Shown: in pieces, positions 1-10,537 of the stretch
How positions within the stretch are numbered: position 1 is the first letter of the stretch
Layout of the letters: every line of letters starts with the position of its first letter
Made by a program: the position numbers and the translations under genes
NCBI RefSeq assembly: GCF_030695085.1
Contig: NZ_JAUYTS010000083.1
Location: 21,156-85,155 of the forward strand
Length of the DNA stretch: 64,000 nucleotides
DNA from: Falsiroseomonas sp.
Lineage (GTDB): Bacteria; Pseudomonadota; Alphaproteobacteria; Acetobacterales; Acetobacteraceae
Direction of reading: 5' to 3'
The notes under the pieces: model-generated
What the model was told of the DNA's origin: nothing
Seen by the model: only the letters and a program-made list of their open reading frames with translations
Databases searched by the model: none

Positions 1-438
1 GCGCAGCGCCTCCACCATCGTGGCGACGCCCGCCAGGTCATCGGCCACGCCCCAGCCATGGATGCGGCCATTGTCGATCTCGCCGGCCATCGGGTCGTGC
101 AGCCAGCCATGGTTGGGCTGGAAGGCCTCGCCATCCGGATGGGCGAAGAAGATCACGCTGCGGCCGCCGCCGCTGCCGGGGAAGCGGGCGATGACGGCGG
201 CGCGTTCCTCCGTCGCCATGGCGGTCTCGCTGGCGAATTCCTCCCGCAGCACGATGCTGGCGGGATGGTACCGGCGGGTCTCCACGATGCAGCCGAGATC
301 CTCGAAGGCCGAGGCGACGCGGGCCTGCACCGCTTCCTCCCCGCCCGCCTGAAGCCGGATGAGGTCGCGCAGGAAGACCACGGCTGCCTCACCCCCTGCT
401 TCGGCTGCCTGGTCCACACGTGTCGCGATATCGGTCAT
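1..438 (-). CDS. M20-family metallopeptidase, N-terminal part (cut by window edge)
   Basis: The 146 codons visible are the N-terminus of a zinc-dependent M20 (ArgE/DapE/CPG2-like) amidohydrolase. The frame reads MTDIATRVDQ at the start and contains FFAHPDGEAF followed by GWGVADDLAG. These match the first metal-ligand motif (HxD) and the G-x-G-x-x-D-x-x-G motif of the family, although the usual HxDxxP is HPDG here. The gene continues off the left edge, so the dimerisation domain and the remaining metal ligands are not visible. It ends the same minus-strand run as the binding protein at 505-2025 (66 nt upstream), so the two may form a peptide uptake and hydrolysis pair. Substrate unknown. Confidence 0.75.
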   Translation of the reverse strand, partial: MTDIATRVDQAAEAGGEAAVVFLRDLIRLQAGGEEAVQARVASAFEDLGCIVETRRYHPASIVLREEFASETAMATEERAAVIARFPGSGGGRSVIFFAHPDGEAFQPNHGWLHDPMAGEIDNGRIHGWGVADDLAGVATMVEALR

Positions 439-504
439 GGAGTCGCCCTGGGTTGCGGGGGCACGACCTTAGCGAAGGTGGTGGGCGGGGCAACCGGGGC
501 CCTC

Positions 505-2025
505 TCATTCCAGGCGCGTGGCCGCGGTGATCGCCGGACCCAGGTTCAGCGCTCCCTCCAGCCGGTAGCCGAGGTTCAGGCCGCTGCGGCGCACCCAGAC
601 CTGCTTCAGGTCGAACAGCGGCAGGCTGCAGCCGGCCTCCATCACCTTGCGCTGCGCGGTCGCCCACAGCGCCATCTGCTTCGCCTCATCCGGCTCCGCC
701 CGCGCCGCGTCGATCTCGGCATCCGCCGCGCTGCAATGGGCGAAGTTCAGCGACATGGTCGGCTGCCCGGGCGCGCTGCGCGAATGGTAGAACTGGCTCA
801 GATAGCTGTCCGCCACCGGGTAGCGCGCGGCGCCGTAGAAGGTCAGCTGCGACAGGTCCTGCCGGATGCGGGCGTGGTAGGTGGCGTGTTCCACCACATC
901 CATGTCGAGCCGGATATTGGCGCGCCGCAGCTGTGCCTGGATCACCTCCATGATCGGCTGCTGCGCGGAGTTGGAGGAGACGACGGCGCGGATGGTCACG
1001 CCATCCGGGTGCCCGGCTTCCGCCAGCAAGGCGCGGGCGCGGGCGATGTCGTGCGGGAAGCGCGGCACATCCTCCGTCGCGCCGAGGTAGCCGGGCGGCA
1101 CCGGGCTGGCCCAGGGGGTCGCGACATCCAGCCCGACGAAGCGCGCGATGCCTTGCGTGTCGATCGCGTGCTGCACCGCACGGCGCACCCGCACATCATT
1201 CAACGGCGCGCTGCGGCTGCTGATCAGCAGGGTGCGGAATTCACCGGGGGAGAAGACCTCCACCACCGTATTCGGATGCGCCTTCATCCGTGCCACCCAT
1301 CGCTGTTCGCGCCGGCCGATGAACAGGTCCAGCTCCCCGGCCGTATAGGCCAGTTCCCGCGTCGCGTCGGAGGTGATGAAGCGCAGGTCGATCTCACGGA
1401 TCGCCGGGCGGCCGCGCCAATGATCGTCGAAGGCCAGCATCCGCGCGGCACCGCCACCGGCGCGGTCCAGGCGGAACGGCCCGGTGCCGGGCGGCTGCCC
1501 GCCGGCATCGGCGCGGCGGGAGACGATCATGCCGCCATGGTAGTTGGCGAACAGCCCGAGCGCGCCGGCCACCGCCTCATTCAACGTGACGCGCACCGTC
1601 ATCGGGTCCACCACCTCCACCGCCGTCATAGGCGCGTAGCTGCTGGCGAAGGCGCTGCGGGCGCTGTCCGCGGCGCGGCGCAGGGAGAAGACCACATCCT
1701 CGGCTTCCAGCGGGCTGCCATCATGGAAGCGCACGCCGGGCCGCAGGTGGAAGGTGTAGGTCAGGCCATCGGCGCTGCGGGTGAAGCGCTCCGCCAGATC
1801 CGGCTCCAGCTTCGCCGGGTCGGCGGAGCCGGGCGGGAAGCGTACCAGCCCGTCATAGGCCCAGGCGAGCGGCGCCTTGTCCTGCGTCGCGCTGGCCCGG
1901 TGCGGGTCCGTGGTGCCCATATCCTGTGCGATGAGCCCGACCCGCAGGGTCTGCGCCTGCCCGGCCGGGGGCAAGGTGAGCGGCAGCGCAAGCGCCAGGG
2001 CAACGGCCAGCAGCGTGCTTCGCAT
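505..2025 (-). CDS. ABC transporter substrate-binding protein, dipeptide/opine class (SBP_bac_5)
   Basis: A 506-residue periplasmic receptor. The chosen start MRSTLLAVAL opens a Sec signal peptide ending near AGQAQ, directly before TLRVGLIAQDMG, the usual beginning of mature SBP_bac_5 proteins. The frame is open much further upstream, but that part is antisense to the flavoprotein gene at 2092 and is rejected. The fold signature FHDGSPLEAEDVVFSL is present. The gene is divergent from the long operon starting at 2092 with only 66 nt between the start codons. The binding protein encoded inside that operon (10538) is a clear relative: both begin TLRVG, have YDGLVRF/FNGLVRF, and end with T[EA]ATRL. 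It probably offers the same transporter a second specificity. Confidence 0.9.
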   Translation of the reverse strand: MRSTLLAVALALALPLTLPPAGQAQTLRVGLIAQDMGTTDPHRASATQDKAPLAWAYDGLVRFPPGSADPAKLEPDLAERFTRSADGLTYTFHLRPGVRFHDGSPLEAEDVVFSLRRAADSARSAFASSYAPMTAVEVVDPMTVRVTLNEAVAGALGLFANYHGGMIVSRRADAGGQPPGTGPFRLDRAGGGAARMLAFDDHWRGRPAIREIDLRFITSDATRELAYTAGELDLFIGRREQRWVARMKAHPNTVVEVFSPGEFRTLLISSRSAPLNDVRVRRAVQHAIDTQGIARFVGLDVATPWASPVPPGYLGATEDVPRFPHDIARARALLAEAGHPDGVTIRAVVSSNSAQQPIMEVIQAQLRRANIRLDMDVVEHATYHARIRQDLSQLTFYGAARYPVADSYLSQFYHSRSAPGQPTMSLNFAHCSAADAEIDAARAEPDEAKQMALWATAQRKVMEAGCSLPLFDLKQVWVRRSGLNLGYRLEGALNLGPAITAATRLE

Positions 2026-2091
2026 GTGTTCTGTCCTTCCGAGAGCCTTCCCGGCTTGCAGGATGGGCCGGGCCGCGCCACCCTCGCAAGC

Positions 2092-3228
2092 ATGTCTTCC
2101 CCTGATATGTTTGACGTGGCGATCATCGGCGGCGGCATGGTGGGCTCGGCCATCGGCTTCGGCTGTGCCGAACGTGGCGCGCGGGTCGCCATACTGGATG
2201 AGGGCGATGTCGCGCTGCGCGCGGCGCGCGGCAATTTCGGGCTGGTCTGGTCGCAATCCAAGGGCGATGGCATGCCGGCCTATGCCGCCTGGACGCGGCA
2301 GAGCGTGGGGCTGTGGCCCGTGCTGGCGGAACGCGCCTCGGTTCTGGCGGGGCGGGACGTGCAGTATCGCGCGGTGGGCGGGCTGACCTTCTGCCTGGAT
2401 GAGGGTGAATTCGCGGCGCGCAGCCTGTTCGTGCAGCGCATGCACAACCAGGGCCAGGAAGGCCTGCGGATGCTGGACCGGCGCGAACTGGCCGAGCTGA
2501 TGCCCGGCTGCCCGCTGGGGCCGGAGGTGCTTGGCGCCAGCTTCCAGCCCGCCGATGGCCATGTCGATCCGCTGACCCTGCTGCGCGGGTTGCAGGCCGG
2601 CATGCGGGCCGCCGGCGGCACCCATCTGCCCGGCGCGGCGGTGCAGGCGGTGGAGCCTGTGGCCGGTGGCTACCGCATCACCCGCGCCGATGGCAGCGAG
2701 GTCTGCGCCACGCGCATCGTGGTGGCCGCCGGGGTGAAGACCACGCCGATCGCGGCGCTGATCGGCCTCGACGTGCCGGTGCGGCCGGTGCGCGGGCAGA
2801 ATATCGTCACCGAACGCCTGGCGCCGATCCTGCCGCTGCCCGCCAGCGCCATCCGCCAGACCGGCGACGGCACGGTGCAGATCGGCGTGACCAGCGAGGA
2901 TGACGGCAGCTTCGAGACGGCGACGACCACCGCCGCCCTGGCCCGCATGGCGGCCCGCGCGCTGCGGGTGCTGCCGGTGCTCGGCCAGGCGCGGATGGTG
3001 CGGGGCTGGGCGGCGCTGCGGCCGATGACGCCGGATGGCTTTCCCGCCTATGCCGAAAGCCCCACCCATCCCGGCTGCTTCGTCGCCACCTGCCATTCCG
3101 GCGTCACGCTCGCCGCCGTGCATGCCGGACCGCTGGCGGAGGCGATCCTGACCGGCGCGCTGCCGGACCATGCGCGCGACCTGCACCCGGACCGCTTCCT
3201 TGGGATGACCCATGTTTCGTCGCACTGA
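2092..3228 (+). CDS. FAD-dependent oxidoreductase, DadA/HcnC-like (beta-type subunit)
   Basis: A 378-residue D-amino-acid-oxidase-fold flavoprotein. The start MSSPDMFDVAIIGGGMVG places the dinucleotide motif GGGMVG at the N-terminus. The long open frame upstream is antisense to the receptor gene and is discarded. The C-terminal part has GWAALRPMTPDGFP, typical of the second FAD segment of sarcosine oxidase beta/DadA proteins. It overlaps the next gene (small 2Fe-2S protein) by 17 nt, and that gene overlaps a BFD-type flavoprotein. In opine oxidases and D-hydroxyproline dehydrogenase these three components form one enzyme oxidising the C-N bond of N-substituted or cyclic amino acids. Substrate not determined. 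Confidence 0.88.
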   Translation: MSSPDMFDVAIIGGGMVGSAIGFGCAERGARVAILDEGDVALRAARGNFGLVWSQSKGDGMPAYAAWTRQSVGLWPVLAERASVLAGRDVQYRAVGGLTFCLDEGEFAARSLFVQRMHNQGQEGLRMLDRRELAELMPGCPLGPEVLGASFQPADGHVDPLTLLRGLQAGMRAAGGTHLPGAAVQAVEPVAGGYRITRADGSEVCATRIVVAAGVKTTPIAALIGLDVPVRPVRGQNIVTERLAPILPLPASAIRQTGDGTVQIGVTSEDDGSFETATTTAALARMAARALRVLPVLGQARMVRGWAALRPMTPDGFPAYAESPTHPGCFVATCHSGVTLAAVHAGPLAEAILTGALPDHARDLHPDRFLGMTHVSSH

Positions 3229-3508
3229 ACCCACCGACTGCACCATCGTCTGGGAGGGGCGTGACCTGCCGGCCCGCGAAGGGGAGAGCCTGGCCGTGGC
3301 CTTGCTCGCCGCCGGCATCACCAGCTTCCGGGAGACGCCGGTGACGGGTGCGGCGCGCGGCCCGCTTTGCCTGATGGGCGCCTGCTTCGACTGCCTGGTG
3401 GAGGTGGCGGGCGTGCAGAACATGCAGGCCTGCCTGGTGCCGGTGACGCCTGGACTGGTCGCCGGAATTCAGCACGGCGCCCGCAGCTTCGAGGAAGATG
3501 CGGCATGA
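3212..3508 (+). CDS. (2Fe-2S) ferredoxin-like small subunit, HcnA-like
   Basis: A 98-residue protein with the iron-sulfur motif CLMGACFDC and a fourth cysteine in QACLVPV. This is the plant-type [2Fe-2S] arrangement found in the gamma subunits of hydrogen-cyanide-synthase-like, opine oxidase and D-hydroxyproline dehydrogenase complexes. It starts inside the end of the upstream flavoprotein gene and shares an ATGA stop/start overlap with the alpha subunit downstream, so the three are translationally coupled. It should move electrons between the two flavin subunits. A second copy lies at 7757-8032. Confidence 0.85.
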   Translation: MFRRTEPTDCTIVWEGRDLPAREGESLAVALLAAGITSFRETPVTGAARGPLCLMGACFDCLVEVAGVQNMQACLVPVTPGLVAGIQHGARSFEEDAA

Positions 3509-4911
3509 GCGTCGCCGACGAATGGACCGCCGGGCGGGAGGCGGTGGCGCCGGTGGCGGAGACGGTGGATCTGCTGGTGCTCGGCGCCGGCCCGGCCGGC
3601 ATGGCGGCCGCGACCGAGGCGCGCGCGCATGGCATGCGGGTGCTGGTGCTGGATGAGAATGGCGCGCCGGGCGGGCAGGTGCATCGCGCGGTCGAGGCGC
3701 GTCTGGCCAAGGGCGCCGTTTCTGACGGCCAGGACAAGGACGGCGCCAAGCTGGCGGCGGCATTCCGGGCTTCCGGCGCGCAGTACCGGCCCGGCGCCAC
3801 CCTCTGGGCGGTGGAACCGGGCGGCAAGGTTTTCTGGTCCGAGAGCGGTGCTGCGCGCAGCATCCAGGCGGAGCGGCTGATCCTGGCCGCCGGTGCCACG
3901 GAGCGGCCGCTGCCGATCCCCGGCTGGACCCTGCCGGGGGTGATGAGCGTCGGCGCCGCGCAGATCGCGTTGAAGACGGCGGGGCTGGTGCCGGAGGGGA
4001 ATGTCTGGCTGGCCGGGCAGGGGCCGCTGCTGTGGCTCTATGCGGTGCAGGCGCTGGCCAAGGGCGGGAAGATCGCCGGCATCATCGACCTGTCGCCGCC
4101 GGGCGGGTTCTCGCGGGCGCGGCCGCACCTGCTGCGCGCGTTGAAGGCGCCGGAATATCTTTTGCGCGGCCTGGTCTGGCAGCAGCGGGTGAAGCGCGCG
4201 ACGCGGGTGATCCAGGCGCGGGAGCTGCGCGCGGAAGGCGAGGGGCAGCTCGCACGCATGCTGGTGGATGGCGTCGCCCACCCGGCCGATCTGCTGCTGC
4301 TGCATGATGGCGTGGTGCCGAATACGCAGGTCACGCGGGCCATCGCCGGGCTGACGCATGGCTGGGACCCGGTGCAGCGCTGCTGGCGGCCGGCGCTGGA
4401 CCTCTGGGGCAACACCGCGGTGGCCGGCGTGATGGTGGCGGGCGATTCGGGCGGCATCGGCGGCGCCCGCGCCGCGGCGCTGTCCGGCCGCATCGCGGCG
4501 CTGGAGGCGGCGCGCGCGCTTGGCCGCATCACGACCGATGAACGCGACGGCCGTGCTGGTCCGCTGCGCCTGCTGCGCGACCGCCAGCTCGCCCCGCGGC
4601 CGTTTCTCGACGCCATGTTCCCGCCGCTGCCGGAAGCCGCCATCCCGGATGAGACCATCCTGTGCCGCTGCGAGGAGGTGACGGCCGGGCGGGTGCGGCA
4701 GGCGGTCGGGCTGGGCTGCCTCGGCGCCAACCAGACCAAGGCCTTCACCCGCGCCGGCATGGGGCCGTGCCAGGGGCGCATCTGCGGGCCGGCGGTGCAT
4801 GGCGTGATCGCCGCCGCGCGTGGCGTGCCGGGGGGCGAGGTGGACCCGTTCCGCACCCGCTTCCCGACCAAGCCGCTGACGCTCGGCGAATTGGCGGCGC
4901 TGGCGGGATGA
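3505..4911 (+). CDS. NAD/FAD-dependent oxidoreductase with C-terminal [2Fe-2S] BFD domain, OoxA/HcnB-like alpha subunit
   Basis: A 468-residue protein. The FAD motif GAGPAG is at about residues 27-32, a second Rossmann region follows near the middle, and a BFD-like domain lies at the C-terminus with CRCEE (from about residue 387) and PCQGRIC (cysteines near 422 and 427). This order is diagnostic of OoxA/NoxA/HcnB-like alpha subunits. The ATG overlaps the stop of the ferredoxin gene. With the proteins at 2092 and 3212 it would make a three-part amino-acid or opine dehydrogenase. The sibling at 8029-9387 has the same architecture. Confidence 0.88.
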   Translation: MSVADEWTAGREAVAPVAETVDLLVLGAGPAGMAAATEARAHGMRVLVLDENGAPGGQVHRAVEARLAKGAVSDGQDKDGAKLAAAFRASGAQYRPGATLWAVEPGGKVFWSESGAARSIQAERLILAAGATERPLPIPGWTLPGVMSVGAAQIALKTAGLVPEGNVWLAGQGPLLWLYAVQALAKGGKIAGIIDLSPPGGFSRARPHLLRALKAPEYLLRGLVWQQRVKRATRVIQARELRAEGEGQLARMLVDGVAHPADLLLLHDGVVPNTQVTRAIAGLTHGWDPVQRCWRPALDLWGNTAVAGVMVAGDSGGIGGARAAALSGRIAALEAARALGRITTDERDGRAGPLRLLRDRQLAPRPFLDAMFPPLPEAAIPDETILCRCEEVTAGRVRQAVGLGCLGANQTKAFTRAGMGPCQGRICGPAVHGVIAAARGVPGGEVDPFRTRFPTKPLTLGELAALAG

Positions 4912-4942
4912 GACGGGCGCCGGCCTCGGCTCTGACCCGCCC

Positions 4943-6058
4943 ATGAGGAAGGCCCTCGTCATCGGCGGCGGCCTGCATGGCCTGTCCACCGCCTTGCACC
5001 TGGCCCGCACCCCCGGCTGGCAGGTCACGCTGCTGGAACGCCGCCATGTCGGGCGGCATTCCAGCGGGGTGAATGCGGGCGGCGTGCGGCGCCTCGGCCG
5101 GGCGCTGCCGGAGATCGCGCTGTCGGTGGTGGCCGCCGAGATGTGGCACGGCATCACCGCGCTGGTCGGCGATGATTGCGGCTTCCGCGCCACCGGCCAG
5201 GTGAAGGTGGCCGAGAGCGAGGCCGACATGGCCAGGAACCACGCCCGCGTCGCCCAGGTCCGCGCCCTGGGCTGGACGCATGAGGAGGTGGTGGACCAGG
5301 CTGAGGTCCGCCGCCTGCTGCCGGCCGTGTCCCGCCACGTGGTCGGCGCCATCGTGACGCGGGATGATGGCTCGGCCGACCCGATGCGGACCGTCATGGC
5401 CTTCCGGCGTGCCGCGGAACAGGCCGGGGTGACGATCATCGAGGGCGTCGCCGTCAACGGGCTGGCGGCCACCGCCGATGGCACCATCCGCGTCGAAACC
5501 GACCACGGACCCCATGAGGCCGAGCGCGTCGCCAATTGCGCCGGCGCCTGGGCACCCGACCTCGCCGCATTGGCGGGCGAGACCATCCCCTGCGGCACCA
5601 AGGCCAGCATGATGATCGTGACGGAGCGCCTGCCGCCTTTCGTCGAGCCCACGGTGGGGGCGACCGCCCGGGCGCTGTCCTTCAAGCAGACGGCCGCCGG
5701 CACGGTGGTGATCGGCGGCGGGCACCAGGGCATCAATGACCGGGCGGCGGAAACCTCCTCCGTCCTGTTCGGCAGCCTGGCCTTCGCGGCCCGGATCGCC
5801 GCCGAAATATTCCCCTGCGTCGCCGGCGCGCGGATCATCCGCACCTGGACAGGCACCGAGGCGCGGCCGCCGGACGATATGCCGGTGATCGGCGAAAGCC
5901 GCAGCCTGCCGGGGCTGTTCCATTCCTTCGGCTTCTCCGGCCACGGCTTCCAGCTTTCGCCTGCGGCCGGCGCCGCGGTGGCGGAGCTGATGGCGCGCGG
6001 TGCCACCAACCTGCCGATCGCGCCCTTCACCCAGGACCGCTTCGCCATTCCGGCTTGA
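4943..6058 (+). CDS. FAD-dependent oxidoreductase, sarcosine oxidase beta/OoxB-like
   Basis: A 371-residue DAO-family flavoprotein with GGGLHG at residues 8-13. The conserved [10 protein letters not shown] follows the first helix, and [14 protein letters not shown] closes the second FAD segment. It is a paralogue of the protein at 9387-10505 (TGVNYGGVRQ; GFCGEGFQTGPGVG) and more distant from that at 2092. It sits 31 nt after the alpha subunit, so the first module has two candidate DAO-type partners (2092 and 4943). It may be the true beta subunit or a second enzyme acting on the primary product. Confidence 0.86.
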   Translation: MRKALVIGGGLHGLSTALHLARTPGWQVTLLERRHVGRHSSGVNAGGVRRLGRALPEIALSVVAAEMWHGITALVGDDCGFRATGQVKVAESEADMARNHARVAQVRALGWTHEEVVDQAEVRRLLPAVSRHVVGAIVTRDDGSADPMRTVMAFRRAAEQAGVTIIEGVAVNGLAATADGTIRVETDHGPHEAERVANCAGAWAPDLAALAGETIPCGTKASMMIVTERLPPFVEPTVGATARALSFKQTAAGTVVIGGGHQGINDRAAETSSVLFGSLAFAARIAAEIFPCVAGARIIRTWTGTEARPPDDMPVIGESRSLPGLFHSFGFSGHGFQLSPAAGAAVAELMARGATNLPIAPFTQDRFAIPA

Positions 6059-6088
6059 TGCCGGCCGCTGGCTGGCGCAGGCTCGGCC

Positions 6089-7067
<979 letters not shown>

Positions 7068-7075
<8 letters not shown>

Positions 7076-7760
7076 TCCCGTCGGCCGCGTCGTCCTCATC
7101 ACCGGCGGGTCCCGCGGCATCGGGCGGGAGGTGCTGCGCCGCCTGCATGGCTCCGGCTGGATGATCAGCGCCGGCATCCGCAGCGCCGGCAAGCTGGTCG
7201 CCGGGCCGGACCTCATGCTGCATCGCTGGGATGCGGAGAAGGAAGGCAGCGCGGAGGCCTGGGTGGCCGCCACCATGGCCCGCTTCGGCCGCATCGACGC
7301 CGTGGTGAACGCCGCCGGCATCAACCCGATGGCCCGCCTGCTGGATGCGGATGAAACGCCGCATGACGCGATGTGGCAGGTCAACGTGAAGGCACCGATG
7401 CGCGTCATCCGCGCCGCCTGGCCGCATCTGATCGAAAGCGGGGAGGGGCGGGTGGTGAACCTCGCCTCGCTCTCCGGCAAGCGCGTGGCGAATGAGAACC
7501 TTGGCTATGCCATGAGCAAATTCGCCGTGGTGGCGCTGACGCAGGAGGTGCGCCGGCTGGGCTGGGAACACGGCATCCGCGCCACCGCGATCTGCCCCGG
7601 CTTCGTGCAGACGGAAATGACCCTGCACGCGAAATACCCACGGGAGGCGATGAGCCGGCCGGAGGATGTGGCCACCCTGGTCGAGATGGTGCTGCGCCTG
7701 CCCAACACCGCGGCGGTCGGCGAGATCAAGGTGAATTGCCGCTTCGAGGCGCTTCTGTGA
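7068..7760 (+). CDS. SDR-family NAD(P)-dependent oxidoreductase
   Basis: A 230-residue classical short-chain dehydrogenase. TGGSRGIG binds the cofactor, NAAGI is the structural motif after strand 4, and the catalytic pair is YAMSK, preceded by NLASLSG. It is somewhat short for the family (usually about 250), with an abbreviated C-terminus. It overlaps both neighbours (8 nt with the ATPase, 4 nt GTGA with the ferredoxin gene). It probably reduces or oxidises a carbonyl product of the flavoprotein dehydrogenases. No substrate can be read from the sequence. Confidence 0.87.
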
Positions 7761-8032
7761 CGGCCATCCGCCTGGTTGACCAGGACCGGCCCGCGCTCAT
7801 CTTCACGGTCGATGGCGTGGAAGTCCCGGCCAAGCAGGGCGATACGCTGTTGACGGCGATGCTGACGGCCGGCCTCGGCCATGTCCGCACCAGCGAATTC
7901 GGCGATGGCGGCCGGGCCGGCTTCTGCTGGATGGGCGCCTGCCAGGATTGCTGGGTGGTGGTGGTGGGGAAGGGCGTTCGGCGTGCCTGCACGACATTGG
8001 TCGAAACCGGGATTGAGGTGATCAGGCGATGA
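7757..8032 (+). CDS. (2Fe-2S) ferredoxin-like small subunit, second copy
   Basis: A 91-residue protein beginning with GTG in a GTGA overlap with the SDR stop codon. An upstream ATG in frame lies inside the SDR gene and is less likely. The motif CWMGACQDC plus RRACTT gives the four cysteine ligands, as in the protein at 3212-3508. It is followed by an ATGA overlap with the alpha subunit at 8029. It is the gamma subunit of the second dehydrogenase module. Confidence 0.84.
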   Translation: MTAIRLVDQDRPALIFTVDGVEVPAKQGDTLLTAMLTAGLGHVRTSEFGDGGRAGFCWMGACQDCWVVVVGKGVRRACTTLVETGIEVIRR

Positions 8033-9387
8033 AGGTTGTGGTTGTTGGCGCCGGTCCGGCCGGTATCCGCGCGGTGGAGCAATTGGTGCGCGCGGGCGTG
8101 TTCCCGACCTGGATCGAGGAAGGCCCGGATGGCGGCGGCCGCATCACGCAGCGCCCGCCGGCTGAATTCAGCCGCAGCCACGCCGCGCTATACGGCGCCG
8201 ATGCCGGCCGCGCCAAGCGCCTGCATGCGGCGCTCGATTCCCTCAAGGCGCGCGTCGATTGGCGGCCGGACACGCTGGTCTGGAACATCCGCCCCGATGC
8301 CAGGGTGCTGCACACCCTGACCAATGGCGCGGCGCAGGATGAGGTGTCCTATGATGCCGTCATCCTCTGCACCGGCGCGATGGACCGGGTGCTGCCGCTG
8401 CCGGGCTGGACGCTGCCGGGCGCCACCACGCTGGGCGGCGCGCAGACGGCGCTGAAGTCGCAGGGAGTGGGCATCGGCGCGAACCCCGTTCTGATCGGCA
8501 CCGGGCCGCTGCTGTGGCTGACCGCGCTGCAATACGCCAAGGCCGGTGCCAAGCCCGCCGCGGTGCTCGACACCACGGACCTGCTGACCAAGGCGCGCTT
8601 CGGCGGCGGCATGCTGTGGAACATCCCGACGCTGCTGCGCGGCATGGGCCTCTACGCCAGCCTGAAGCTGCGCGGCGTGAAGATGTATGAGGATGTGACG
8701 CCGCTGGCGATCGAGGGCGTGGACAAGGTGACTGCCGTGCATTGGCGCGACGCCGCCTGGAAGGAACATGTCACCCCCTGCGATGCGGTGGCGCTCGGCT
8801 GGGGCCTGAAGCCGGAGGCGCAGCTGGCCGACCTCGCCGGCGTGCCCTTCGACTATGACGACACGCAGCAGAACTGGGTGCCGCGCAAGGATGCCGCCGG
8901 GCGGTCCCCTGTGGCGGGCGTGTACCTGGCCGGCGATGGCGCAGGCATTGGCGGCGTGGATGTCGCGGAACTGGGCGGCGCGCGCGCCGCGCTGGCATTG
9001 CTGGCGGATGCGAAGCTGCCGTCCGACATGGCGCTGAGCAAGCATCTCGACGGCAGGCTGCGGACCGAGCGCCGCTTCCGTGCGGCGCTGGAGCGCGCCT
9101 TCCCCTACCCGGCGCGCCTCGCGTCGCGGATGGAGGACAGCACCTCCGTCTGCCGCTGCGAGGTGATCACGGCGGGCGAGCTGCGCGCCGCCGCGGCGGC
9201 GGAGGCGCCGGAGCTGAACCGCGCCAAGGCCTTCTCCCGCGTCGGGATGGGGCGCTGCCAGGGGCGGCTCTGCGGCACGCCGGCCGCCGCCGTACTGGCC
9301 CGCGCGCTGGCCGTAGAGGTGCCGGAGGTCGGCCGCCTGCGCGGCCAGCCGCCGGTGAAGCCGGTGCCGCTGCAACAGGTGGGGTGA
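8029..9387 (+). CDS. NAD/FAD-dependent oxidoreductase with BFD [2Fe-2S] domain, second alpha subunit
   Basis: A 452-residue paralogue of the protein at 3505. The N-terminal VVGAGPAGIRAVEQL binds FAD. GDGAGIGGVDVAELGG matches the sibling's [16 protein letters not shown]. The C-terminal VCRCEVITAGELR and RCQGRLCG supply the four cysteines. It lacks the roughly 20-residue N-terminal lead seen in the first copy. Its stop overlaps the start of the next flavoprotein by 1 nt, so ferredoxin, alpha and beta subunits (7757-10505) form a tightly coupled three-gene unit. Confidence 0.88.
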   Translation: MKVVVVGAGPAGIRAVEQLVRAGVFPTWIEEGPDGGGRITQRPPAEFSRSHAALYGADAGRAKRLHAALDSLKARVDWRPDTLVWNIRPDARVLHTLTNGAAQDEVSYDAVILCTGAMDRVLPLPGWTLPGATTLGGAQTALKSQGVGIGANPVLIGTGPLLWLTALQYAKAGAKPAAVLDTTDLLTKARFGGGMLWNIPTLLRGMGLYASLKLRGVKMYEDVTPLAIEGVDKVTAVHWRDAAWKEHVTPCDAVALGWGLKPEAQLADLAGVPFDYDDTQQNWVPRKDAAGRSPVAGVYLAGDGAGIGGVDVAELGGARAALALLADAKLPSDMALSKHLDGRLRTERRFRAALERAFPYPARLASRMEDSTSVCRCEVITAGELRAAAAAEAPELNRAKAFSRVGMGRCQGRLCGTPAAAVLARALAVEVPEVGRLRGQPPVKPVPLQQVG

Positions 9388-10505
9388 TGACGCGTGCCGA
9401 TGTGCTGGTCATTGGCGGCGGCGGCGCGGGGTGTTCCGCGGCGCTGCACCTGGCGCAGCGTGGCGTGCGGGTGGTGCTGCTGGAACGTGGGCTGGTCGGT
9501 GGCCAGGCCACGGGGGTGAATTACGGCGGGGTGCGCCAGCAGGGGCGCCACCCGGCCGGCCTGCCGCTGGCGCGCAAATCGCGCGAGATCTGGTCGCGCA
9601 TCACCGAACTCACCGGCAGCGACATCGAATTCGACCCCTGCGGCCATCTGAAGCTGGCGCGCAGCGCGGAAGATGAGGCGGAGCTGCTGCGTTGGAACGC
9701 GCTGGCCGCCGAGCACGGCCTGCGCCCGCGCATGATCGGCCGCAACGCCATTCGCGAACAGCACCCCTATTTCAGCGATGTCGTCATCGCCGGCAGCCTG
9801 ATGGAGGAGGATGGCAGCGCCAATCCGCGCCTGCTCGCCCCGGCGCTCGCCCGCGCCGCGCGTGCCGCCGGCGCCGATATCCGCGAGCATCATGCGGTGA
9901 CGACGCTGGACCATGACGGCAGCGCCTTCGAGGTGATGGCCAATGGCCAGCGCTTCACCGCCCCCTGGCTGCTGAACTGTGCCGGCTTCTGGGGCGGCGC
10001 CATCGCGGCCCGCTTCGGGGAGCCGGTGCCGATCGAGAAGCTGCACCCGAACATGCTGGTGACGGAGCCGCTGCCCTATTTCCTGCGCGAAAGCCTGGGC
10101 GTGGTCGGTGGTGATCTGTATCTGCGGCAGATTCCGCGCGGCAACATCATCTTCGGCGGCGGCCGCGGCGAGAGCGATGCCGAGATCCGCGTGACGCGGC
10201 CGCGCCCCGATGCCGCCTTTGGTGCAATGCAGCGCGCCATTGCCGTGATCCCCCGCCTCCGGGACGCCATGGTGATCCGCAGCTGGACCGGCACGGATGG
10301 CGAGATGCCGGACCACTTCCCGGTGCTCGGCGCATCGCGCACCACGCCGGGCCTGCTGCACGCCTTCGGCTTCTGCGGCGAGGGGTTCCAGACCGGTCCG
10401 GGCGTCGGCGCCGTGCTGTCGGAGCTGGTGATGGACGGCGCCACCGAGGTTCCGCTCGACGCTTTCGATATCGGACGCTTCACGGCAGCCTCCGGAGCGG
10501 TCTAA
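9387..10505 (+). CDS. FAD-dependent oxidoreductase, OoxB/sarcosine oxidase beta-like, second module
   Basis: A 372-residue DAO-family protein with VLVIGGGGAG at the N-terminus. The ATG at 9387 overlaps the preceding TGA by one base; a GTG one codon earlier is an alternative. The Gly-rich TGVNYGGVRQQGR and terminal GFCGEGFQTGPG resemble the protein at 4943. It is the beta subunit of the second three-part dehydrogenase. It is followed after 32 nt by the operon's binding protein, with a hairpin in the gap. Confidence 0.87.
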   Translation: MTRADVLVIGGGGAGCSAALHLAQRGVRVVLLERGLVGGQATGVNYGGVRQQGRHPAGLPLARKSREIWSRITELTGSDIEFDPCGHLKLARSAEDEAELLRWNALAAEHGLRPRMIGRNAIREQHPYFSDVVIAGSLMEEDGSANPRLLAPALARAARAAGADIREHHAVTTLDHDGSAFEVMANGQRFTAPWLLNCAGFWGGAIAARFGEPVPIEKLHPNMLVTEPLPYFLRESLGVVGGDLYLRQIPRGNIIFGGGRGESDAEIRVTRPRPDAAFGAMQRAIAVIPRLRDAMVIRSWTGTDGEMPDHFPVLGASRTTPGLLHAFGFCGEGFQTGPGVGAVLSELVMDGATEVPLDAFDIGRFTAASGAV

Positions 10506-10507
10506 GC

Positions 10508-10529
10508 TCCCCGGCAAGGCAAACGGGGA
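10508..10529 (+). promoter_or_regulatory. Intercistronic hairpin covering the ribosome binding site of the binding-protein gene
   Basis: Perfect 6-bp arms TCCCCG and CGGGGA enclose a 10-nt loop just before the start codon at 10538. The right arm contains the GGGGA that would serve as Shine-Dalgarno. It could protect the downstream mRNA from 3'-5' decay, as intercistronic hairpins before binding-protein genes often do, or restrict translation. Inference from sequence only. Confidence 0.4.
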
Positions 10530-10537
10530 ATAATTTC

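Noticed and set aside
58..2091. Long plus-strand open frame running into the flavoprotein at 2092
   Set aside because: It is antisense to a clear binding-protein gene with a signal peptide; its translation has no family motifs before residue 1 of the flavoprotein. Open only because of GC-rich codon bias.
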